A DNA stretch of 64,000 nt, taken from the NCBI GenBank assembly GCA_025618425.1, contig CM046832.1:71966696-72030695 (forward strand), read 5' to 3'. Position numbers and translations under genes: made by a program. The stretch comes from Heliocidaris tuberculata. Taxonomy: Eukaryota; Echinodermata; Echinoidea; Camarodonta; Echinometridae. The notes below the pieces were generated by a model. The model made no database searches, was not told where the DNA came from, and was given only the letters and a program-made list of their open reading frames with translations. Of the stretch, positions 52,208 to 61,009 are shown piece after piece. Each line of letters opens with the position of its first letter. The stretch's first letter is position 1.

Positions 52208-55200
52208 GCGATCATGACTGTAAACTAAACCACTGCATTCCTGTTTCTTTGGAAAGGAAAACTATGAATAAAACAGTGGAGAAACTTCAACACAAAACGC
52301 GTTTCATATCAACAGTGAATCTCGATCTAGTATAACATCACAGTATACCAACAATGGGGAAACGTGATATAAAACTAAAGTCATAATGATGATTATTATG
52401 ACACTAGAGAGTTCAATACAATTTTGATTATCAATACCTAGTCTTCTCTTCATGCACAAAAGCGCATTCTGTCTATTTTTTTTTTTCCTGAACCACAAAT
52501 GTGCACATTGGTTATTGGGGCAGACTTTCCAGTCGTACGCTTAACCCAATAACGCAAGGAGTATAATATATTTACTCTTGATAAAATCAAAATCTATATC
52601 CATTCATAGTCTGAGAAGCACTACTTCCGATACTTTTATGTTATGTTATTGTACCAATACTTGACCATGTTGACGCTGTAATAGGGGCACCGATTGGCTA
52701 AATTTCGTGGGGAGGGTATGGTGGTTGTTATCGTCACAGTTTACTGACAATTTAGCAATCCGTCACAGAATGTGCAATGACATCAGTCAGTGCACACTAC
52801 CTTGAGTGGTACTACTCGATATTGTTTCTTTTGTGTCTTTCAATTTAAATAGTCGTACAATAACATCAACTTCCATTCTCTAGTAACAGCTCTGGGCCCT
52901 CTTGCATAAAAAGTTGCAATTAAACGCAACTCAAAAAATTAAACGCAACTCGATTTTCAACCATTCAGCATCGCGTATTTGGGACTTGCGTTTAATTTTT
53001 TGAGTTGCGTTTAATTGCAACTTTTTATGCAAGAGGGCCCTGGTCGTATACTTTTGGGACACAAAGATAAAAGATTTAAAAAGTACTGCTGTGTTAAGAG
53101 GTATCAGAATTAGGAAGAAAGGTAAGCGTCAGAAACATATCCACTCTGACGTGCGACAGTTTTGAACAATCTATATCTTATTTCAACATTCCTTTATCAT
53201 AATTTAATTCTCCATTAAAAAAAAAAAATGCCTCGGAAATACATTGAACAGTACAGACAAACGGTTGTTTCAGTGAATTACATCGAGGATATCTATATCT
53301 GAAATTGAAATATAAATTATATTTTTCATTTAAAAAATACTATGTGAATAGTATCTAAAAGAAAATAGATGGCTTTCATAGAATAAAAGGGTAACCATAG
53401 TAACTAACCTCAAAAACTTCGGTAGCGGCATGTATCCAATCAAAGTTAACCGACTTCAGTCTTTCGTCTTCTTCTATCCTCCCTTTAAATCGCAGAAGTT
53501 CCGAATCATTCGGTTCGATAGCGATCTCTTGCGTGAAGGCACTCAACGAACTCATCTCTCGTAGAATCTGTACGTCCATAATTCCTGAAATTAGGTTAAA
53601 ATGACGATCAGATCTAATGCCGAATTTCAATTCTGCATCAGTCTCTGAACTATTATCACGATTCATCGTGACAATTAAATGTATAAAGTGCTTCCTATAT
53701 ATCCCCGCAGACCAATTATTTTTATAAGATTTAAAATAATACATAAACACAACAACAACAACTAAAAAGTAACTCCCCCTTAATCAAATTGGCGTAACTT
53801 CTTAACGAAAAGGTTGTGAGCAAAATAACTTGGCAAGAGTGTTCTTATACACTTATTGACTAACTTCCCTGTAAAAATGAGATTGATCCATCGAGTCATG
53901 CATAAGTGGGCAAACATTAAAGGCAAAAATTGTCACTTTTCAAAAGTCAAAAGGGTCCTTTTTTATGCTGTATAACAGTACATTTTAGCATTTCTTGCGC
54001 GATTTTAAAAATGTGCTCACTCAGCCATGACACGATGACAACCTCTTATGTTCATATAACATGTGATGATACATTTTGGTAAAAAATATCTGAAATTATT
54101 TTTTTCAATAAGCTGAATGGATTTTGCAATTTCACATTCAGGAGGGTTAATTTTTTTTTAAATTGTGCTCACCCAACAATAATAATGAGAAAAGTGTCAG
54201 GATAGGTGTGAGGGGGTCAAGCGATGGATGATTAACAACAACACCACATAAATATGCAACAGAAACCGAATTCGCTAAAATCTCGTTTCATAGAATCCCC
54301 AAAATGACCCTTGTGACTTTTGAAAAGTGATAATTTTGCCTTTAGTGTTCGCTCACTCATGCATGACTCAATCATGTCAATGGATCAATCTCATTTTCAC
54401 AGAAAAGTTTTAGTCGAGATGTGTAGGAACACTCCTGCCAAGTTATTTTGCTCAAAACCTGTTCGTTACAATGTTACGCCATTTCGATTAAGGGGGGAGT
54501 TACTTTTTTTTGGTTGTGTTTAATGTATATTTAAAAGAGAGAGGTGGCACATTTTTATGTTGTTTACTTAAGATAAATATACATTTGTTCTTCATGGTGC
54601 AGGTAGTTATGCGCACCCCCCCCCCCCCCCCGAGTTAAGACTAGTCTGACCCTCACCCGGACTAAGGGAATTTATACCAATCAGCCTCACTAAAAAGAGT
54701 AACATTGACAGTGGGAAATTTGTCCCCCCCCCCCGTGTCGCTACACCATTTTGAATAGGGATGGGAGTTGTCGGACCAAAGCTGAGGATAAATTAGCCAA
54801 AATTTCAACAAGAAAAAAGTGTCTCAGATTTTCAAATCTGCAGACGGAGGTTCTTTTTTCTGTCAACAAGAAACAAAAAAATACAAAATAAAAATAAAAA
54901 ATTATGCGAAGTGTGAAGGAGGGGGGGGGGGGGAGGGGTCACATTCAACAGGCGTATCCCCCTTCAGAAACACCAACCTAGGGTAGGCTGCTCCTTTTCC
55001 TAGTGACTCGAGATCAGCACCCCCAGATCCATGTACTTCCACGATCGCACGCGCTTTTCTTCCCTTCCTCTCTCCTCTCTCTTTCTCACTCTCTAATCAT
55101 CAGTGCCTTGTATTATAATTATAGAGGGTTGTGTTTGCTCAAAATCAGTTGCAAACCCTCATTCAACAATGATTCAAAGGAGAACGTGCAACAGGTTCCG

Positions 55201-56349
55201 ATCAAGGCCCAGCCACAAATATATTCAAAACATTCTCTCTCATTTTACTAATTCATTTCATTTGGACAGAAACAAAGACATGAACGGAAATTAATAAATC
55301 TAAAATTAAAAAAAGATACATGTGCAGATGTGCGAAGGAGAGAAGAAAGTGACCTGAGCTGATTCACTTTACAACACCTGAATCAAGCCGGGCTTAAAGG
55401 AATTCTTTTTTTTTAAAGTCCTATTTTTTGTCAAAGAAAAATATTCTTTTCCATTTATTTTCTAATCCTATATATATCTTCAGGTGCAGGAAGCTTTACA
55501 ATAAACTTCACCTGACGAGATCAAGGAACCTAAGCAAACAAAATTATGAAAGACACGACATCCTTAATACGGACCCTTTGGCGAGATAACAACTTTAACA
55601 ATATGTCCGAAATATTCCATAGAGGCGAAGGCAGTTTCTCATATTTAATGATATTTCCCATATAGATTCACAATACACTGTAAAGAAAGATTAAAATTGT
55701 TCGAATACCGTTTTAATGGATTTAAGTTTAGGAATTTCACTGTTTATCTCTCTGAAGCGCACACGGTCAATATCTTAGAGTGACGTAGGCACGTTATGTA
55801 GAATATGAATACAAGCTTTTATAACTAAGAAGAAGGAAGTACCGAATAGTAGGCCTACATGGAGCCTAGGGCAAAGGTCTACCAATCAAACAACAAAAAC
55901 CAATCCCTAACTGAAGAGAGTCCTGCGGCTGTGTTTTGTACACGCGCCTTGAAAAAAATATTGCTCAAACCACCCCCCCCCCTCTGCTGCTTTTTGTGGG
56001 TGTGGTGGTGTCGGGGGGGGGGGGGGGGGAGGTGTAGGGGAGATGTAGGCTTAAGAAATTTCTGGCCATGAGTATGGGTTATTTTGTAGTATGAAGCCTT
56101 GCATTCTAGTGACGCAATTCGTAAAACACACATTTTTATTCTGCGTGGGCCGGGAGCGCAGCGACCGAGCGAGAAAAGTCGCATTTTACAATATAAAAAC
56201 TTTGCATTTTCAGAAAACTTTTAATCACACTATGATGAGATCAAAAACTATTTTTATGATTCACAAGCGCTGTTGGACACAGGAATCTGAAAGCTATAAT
56301 GTATAATTACAACAGAGAGAGAGAGAGAGAGAGAGAGAGTGTGTGTGTG

Positions 56350-56392
<43 letters not shown>

Positions 56393-57196
56393 AGAGAAGA
56401 GTGCAAATGATCTTGAGCGGGGGTTATCCCCGTCTCAGGTTTGAAGATTTGCATTTTGCAGTATTGAAACTTTGCATTACTGAGCACTTGTAAACGCATT
56501 GGCAATTCAGGTGGGTTATAATCGACCCCCCCCCCAAAAAAAAAAAAAAAAATAAAAAATAATAAATAAATAAATAACAAAAATAAAAAATAAAAAACGA
56601 TCTGCGTAAAAACATTAATCATAACAGTATGGAGACAGAATTCTACAATGCTAAATGTGAGAATATGGCACTACTGATGTGCGAAGTAGTGAAGTGACCG
56701 TATGGCAAGCCATATTGATATTTAAAGTGATTTTTTGATATATCACAAATTCGAAATTTGTGATATCACTAATTCCATTTCGTGATATCACTAATTCCAA
56801 TTTATGATATCACAAAATGGCAAAGGAATTCTAGCACTCATGTTGTGCAAAAAATCACTTTGATTTCGAGCATTATTTTTGTGCAGAAATTCAGCTTGGT
56901 ATTCGAGCGTTAGTTTTGTGCTCGAATTCACTTGGTATTCGAGCATTACTTTAGTGCAGAAATTCAGCTGTGTATTCGAGCGTTAGTTGTGTGCTCGAAT
57001 TCACTTGGTATTCGAGCATTACTTTAGTGCAGAAATTCAGCTGGGAATTCCAGTATTACTTTGTACAGAATGTAGTATAAGTTTGAATAAAAATAGCAAC
57101 GGACTTTTCGCATCCATATCCTTCACTGGAAACAATTTTAAAATAATTTTAGATGAATTGATACATGTAAATTGATTGGCAACCCCCCCCCCCCCC

Positions 57197-57238
<42 letters not shown>

Positions 57239-58469
57239 TAAAAAAAAAAAAAAAAAAAAAAAAAATAAAAAAAAATAAAAAATAAATAAAAAAAATAAAA
57301 AATAAAAAACGATCTGCGTAAAAACATTAATCATAACAGTATGGAGACAGAATTCTACAATGCTAAATGTGAGAATATGGTACTACTGATGTGCGAAGTA
57401 GTGAAGTGACCGTATGGCAAGCCATATTGATATTTAAAGTGATTTTTTGATATATCACAAATTCGAAATTTGTGATATCACTAATTCCATTTCGTGATAT
57501 CACTAATTCCAATTTATGATATCACAAAATGGCAAAGGAATTCTAGCACTCATGTTGTGCAAAAAATCACTTTGATTTCGAGCATTGTTTTTGTGCAGAA
57601 ATTCAGCTTGGTATTCGAGCGTTAGTTTTGTGCTCGAATTCACTTGGTATTCGAGCATTACTTTAGTGCAGAAATTCAGCTGTGTATTCGAGCGTTAGTT
57701 GTGTGCTCGAATTCACTTGGTATTCGAGCATTACTTTAGTGCAGAAATTCAGCTGGAAATTCCAGTATTACTTTGTACAGAATGTAGTATAAGTTTGAAT
57801 AAAAATAGCAACGGACTTTTCGCATCCATATCCTTCACTGGAAACAATTTAAAAATAATTTTAGATGAATTGATACATGTAAATTGATTGGCAAACATAT
57901 CAAGAATTCATTTAATGATATGTTGTCAATTTAAATAAAACCCGTCAAACTGTTTCATATATATTCGAGTTTTCAATTTTTAATATATATGTTTGTTTAT
58001 ATCTAAAGTATGACGTTAAAAGAATTTATAAATATCACAAATTCGATTTTGTGATATCGCGAATTGAATTTGTGATATCACGAATTGAATTTGTGTTATC
58101 ACTAATTGAATTTGTGATATCACAAATTCGATTTCTTGATATCAAAAATTGGGTTTATGTGATAAACCAATGGGAATTCGTGATATCAAAAATTCAATTC
58201 GTGATATCACAAACTGAATTCCTGATATCACAAATTCGAATTCGTGATATCACAAATTCGAATTTGTGATATCACAAAAAATATCACAAATTCGAATTTG
58301 TGATATCAAAAAATCACTTTAAATATCAATAAGGCTTGCCATATGACCGAGCCAGAAGATCTCTCAGTTTGGAATACTGAAACTTAGAGTAGCATACCCT
58401 GCAACATTTATGGTGCGCATTCCGTTGAATTTGTAAAAACTGGTCTTCCTTTCTCAAAATCTGATGACA

Positions 58470-58530
<61 letters not shown>

Positions 58531-58852
58531 TTTTAAAGCCCCCACCCCCTCCCCTAAAAAAGAGAAAGGCTCCTCTGATTAAAAAAAAAAAAAGTGTCAC
58601 CGAGTGTACAAATTGCTATCATTATTTATGATTTGGGGGAGAGAATGGAATGCATGGTAACTACTCACCGTTACCGCAACCCACACCAACCACTCTGACC
58701 GGGTTATTGGGAGAGGTCTGATCGATAGGAAGCACATTGAGAATGTTAAGACATCTATTCTTGATCCATGCTAGCATCACCTCCTCCTGATCACAACGAC
58801 GTATGAACTCGGTCAGGGCATCAAGATAGTGGTCTTCTTCGATCGTCGTCAT
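48624..58852 (-). CDS. Histamine N-methyltransferase-like enzyme (whole gene, 4 coding exons)
   Basis: Four coding exons (184, 176, 163 and 434 nt) join in frame to 957 nt: 318 residues plus stop, against 292 in human HNMT. The family is cytosolic and transfers a methyl group from S-adenosylmethionine to an amine, histamine in vertebrates. The glycine motif VVGVGCGNG, the segment HFVHMLQMLYH and the end block LGLKYD fit the family. From memory, ungapped alignment puts Gln22 and a Leu at the positions of human Glu28 and Asn283, which contact histamine, while the Gln of HMLQMLY (human Gln143) is kept. The substrate may therefore differ. A further untranslated exon upstream is likely because coding exon 1 has an acceptor. 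Confidence 0.85.
49180..49471. mobile_element. hAT-like element with 8-bp target duplication
   Basis: The left end CAGGGACGTCAATTATGGGG and the complement of the right end CAGGGGCGTTGACCCG are related. The flanks CATGCTTA (49172-49179) and CATGCTTG (49472-49479) match 7 of 8. It lies in the intron between HNMT-like exons 3 and 4. Confidence 0.75.
49563..49618. repeat. (CAAA)n microsatellite
   Basis: AAAC/CAAA tetranucleotide run. Confidence 0.9.
49819..49981 (-). CDS. HNMT-like exon 3: catalytic core
   Basis: The exon is 163 nt, phase 0 to 1. It contains FPKVHFVHMLQMLYHARDME and YYKALLDGGVILITIASK, matching the HMIQMLYY segment and the following strand of HNMT. Acceptor tttcag, donor gttagt. 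Confidence 0.88.
51502..51970. mobile_element. Foldback element related to family F
   Basis: The ends (AAAGGAGAATAAAGCCCTGG and ATTCTCCTTTA) and the GAAAAGAGAGGATAG / CTATCCTCTCTTTTC blocks are inverted. An inner pair, GTAGTACAACTCTCCATATG and its complement, is perfect. The middle AAGTTATGAAAGTTTGAAAA is shared with family F copies. Confidence 0.75.
52168..52204. repeat. (TA)n microsatellite
   Basis: TA run in HNMT-like intron 2. Confidence 0.9.
52894..53040. mobile_element. 147-bp hairpin MITE
   Basis: Both ends read GGGCCCTCTTGCATAAAAAG inward, and the arms stay identical for about 55 bases (through TTGCAATTAAACGCAACTCA and AAAAATTAAACGCAA). A single-stranded loop of roughly 35 bases lies between. 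No coding capacity. Confidence 0.85.
53409..53584 (-). CDS. HNMT-like exon 2: SAM-binding fold, continued
   Basis: The exon is 176 nt, starting after one base and ending in phase 0. It reads IMDVQILREMSSLSAFTQEI, then AIEPNDSELLRFK, the strand with the acidic residue that normally holds the ribose of SAM (IEPN matches VVEPS of HNMT). It continues to NFDWIHAATEVFE. Acceptor atttcag, donor gttagt. Confidence 0.85.
53764..54511. mobile_element. Foldback element with ~200-bp arms
   Basis: The left arm (AGTAACTCCCCCTTAATC ... GATTGATCCATC ... AAATTGTCACTTTTCAAAAG) and the right arm (54300-54511) are inverted, with scattered differences. The middle (53970-54300) is unique and codes for nothing. 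It lies in HNMT-like intron 1. Confidence 0.8.
56312..56395. repeat. (GA)n and (GT)n microsatellite
   Basis: GA run, short GT run, then a longer GA run. Confidence 0.95.
56598..57893. repeat. Tandem duplication, 712-bp offset
   Basis: 56598-57181 and 57310-57893 are almost identical; I find only four or so differences (for example GGCACTAC versus GGTACTAC and CATTATT versus CATTGTT). Between them is a C-run followed by about 100 bases of A-rich sequence (57183-57309); a shorter version of the same block precedes the first copy (56523-56597). Confidence 0.9.
56690..58350. mobile_element. Foldback element with GATATC palindromic repeats
   Basis: ATGGCAAGCCATATTGATAT followed by TTAAAGTGATTTTTTGATAT occurs at 56702 and 57414. 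Its complement closes the region at 58300-58345. Inside, GTGATATCACAAATTCGAAT-like palindromic units recur, as do TATTCGAGC units. The left half is the part duplicated at 56598-57893. Confidence 0.7.
58472..58535. repeat. (TA)n and T homopolymer run
   Basis: TA repeats followed by about 25 T residues. Confidence 0.95.
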
Positions 58853-58873
58853 ACCGCTATCACGTCGGTTCGA
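58669..58873 (-). CDS. HNMT-like exon 1: start and SAM motif I
   Basis: An acceptor (tgtttag) precedes 58873; 21 bases of apparent 5' UTR follow, in frame and without a stop, before the ATG at 58852. The reading starts MTTIEEDHYLDALTEFIRRC. This leaves eight residues before the conserved tyrosine, slightly fewer than in human HNMT, so the start is plausible though a longer N-terminus is possible. The exon ends in RVVGVGCGNG, the glycine-rich SAM-binding loop, split by a gtgagt donor in phase 1. Confidence 0.85.
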
Positions 58874-60780
58874 CTAAACACAATTCAAAAGGATAATTAA
58901 AATAAGTAATTTTACCAATAATTATGTTCTATCGAATCTTAATCTTACTGTTTTGCTGTCTTTTTACTGTTTAAAATCTCATGCCACATTCATTGGCACT
59001 TGGGTATATCAGACAGAATGGGAAGTGAAAATATAATCTCAGTTCGCTGTCCGTATACGTATCCTGGCGCACTCTGAAACGATGAACGATGATACCTCAG
59101 TCACACTGACACGACCGACACCAGGACCCTGTTTCATAAAACTTGTCATCAATGACAACTTGCAATAACTGTTATAAGCTACTGAAATCCTTGCATCTGA
59201 TTGGCTGAGAGCAAATTTGTCGGTAAATCACGGACAAGACACTTGATGAAACGCCCCCCCCCCGACCAAACAAGAAATTACATTACCCCAAATGGTCAAA
59301 TTATCTGTCGATTTGTAGTCTGTTTGGCGGTGTGACTGTGGTATTCTACATGCACGAGGTGAGGCCATTACGACCTGGCTATTGGAAGACATCAATAAAG
59401 AATTAGATATGGAATTTCACAAATGTAAATTGTATCTGCCTGTGACTACAGTCACTTGCAGTTTTGAATCCAGGATTCACTCGCCAGGGGACACCAGTCC
59501 CTCCTAAAAAATTATGTGATAAGCAACAAAAAAAAAAAGAAAAAAAAAAGAAATAATAATGTTAAAAAAAATTGATAATAAAAATATATAACTATGATCT
59601 CCATCCAGTCGGACCTTTTCTTCGACTGGGAAGCTCACAACACCCTGCAATTTCCTGTTGGTATTCATTTTTCAAAATCCAGTCGTAGTCATGTCGGAAG
59701 GTGCGTGGTGGTCATTAAACTAACTTGACCGAATAATTAAAAAATGCTGCATGGCGTGGAGGTAGTTCAAGTTTAGCGGAACCTTGATCCAGGGTCGTAT
59801 AGGCCTACACGGACGGAATAAAAAGAATAAAGTTAAACGGAATTTGAGCAAATGAAGATCGATGGGTGAAGACAGAACATGGCATGTCTGAGTGGCTATT
59901 CGAACACACAGTCGCTTTTCTAGAGGTAGGCAACAAAAAGACAAAAAGATGAAAATTAAACAGTTACCAGCTTTCGCACTAAAAGTGCCATTCTTTAGCA
60001 AATTAATTCTAAAGCAGCTCCAAATCTCCCTTGTCCCTATGCAGCTAGTTGCTTTTCCTTATTCACAAGTTCAAAATGTTCAGAATCATTTCAAAACAGG
60101 ATTCAACATTCCAGTTTCCGATGGATGCCAAATGTAAAACCGATTGTAGAATAAATAATTTTCTTTAAAATGCCTCCTTCATCTTCGCGGATCCGACACA
60201 ATGACTTATGTAATCCCAAACAGAGTAACATAAAGATGCTACACACCATGGGACAAGATTTACAACCTGTATATGAAATTGAAAGGGTTTAGTTGCCTGA
60301 TGAAGAGCTTTTTGTTGAAGTTGACAAAAACGTCACGTAGGCTCACTGGACAAGAAATATGTTCAGAAGACCTTTAACGGAAATTAGTATCTTCATTCAA
60401 CCATGCTTTATTTCACATGTATTATAAAGATAGACCAATCCCAATCAGCTGACAGGTTTTGTATGCATGCTTCTTTGATTGATAAAGAAATTCCAGATGA
60501 TCAGTAATTGCGCAGATTGATTCTGGGGCACCAGAGAAATTAATACGATGTTAAGTTACTTAGTAAAATCAACCGCGATCAGTAATAATTAGGGATGACG
60601 GCCAGACACGAAATAGGTCGTTCAAAGTATAGCACACCCTTATTATTAGTATTATTGGTATTGATATTGATTTTTGAACGACAATAATACATTGCAATTT
60701 TAAGCTACATGATGTATGTTTTAAATGGCTTCAGCAAGTCCAGAGCTAGAGTCCAGCCATTGAGGAGGCACTGGCATGGC
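58874..60780. other. Sequence upstream of HNMT-like coding exon 1
   Basis: Expected to hold a 5' UTR exon and promoter, which I cannot pinpoint. 59128-59262 resembles a MITE fragment (ACCCTGTTTCATAAAACTTG at one end, CTTGATGAAACG at the other). Confidence 0.4.
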
Positions 60781-60789
60781 ACTGGCATC

Positions 60790-61002
60790 ACTAAGGGGGG
60801 GGGGGGGGGGGGGGGGGGGAGGGCACAGGTCTTAATCTGAAAAATTCAATGCGAATTTACGAGGCCACTGATGGGGAGAGGGTGATGGAAGGAAGCTGAT
60901 CGTGTTCTTTTCTCTACCTTTTTTCTCTTTTATTTCTCCCCCTTTTTCGCCATTCGATAGACGGGGCACGTGCCCCCATTCGCCTATGTAGCTACCCCAC
61001 TG
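60790..61002. mobile_element. hAT-like element, relative of 30274-30551 in reverse
   Basis: The right end CTATGTAGCTACCCCACTG is the complement of a CAGTGG-type end. The interior (CCTTTTTTCTCTTTTATTTC, CGCCATTCGAT) is the complement of the 30274 element. A G-run of about 28 starts it, and its left border is unclear. Confidence 0.65.
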
Positions 61003-61009
61003 GCTTTAG

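Noticed and set aside
58051..58269. ORF with repeated ISRIEFV-like units
   Set aside because: It comes from translating GATATCAC palindromic repeats; the same repeat reads on both strands.
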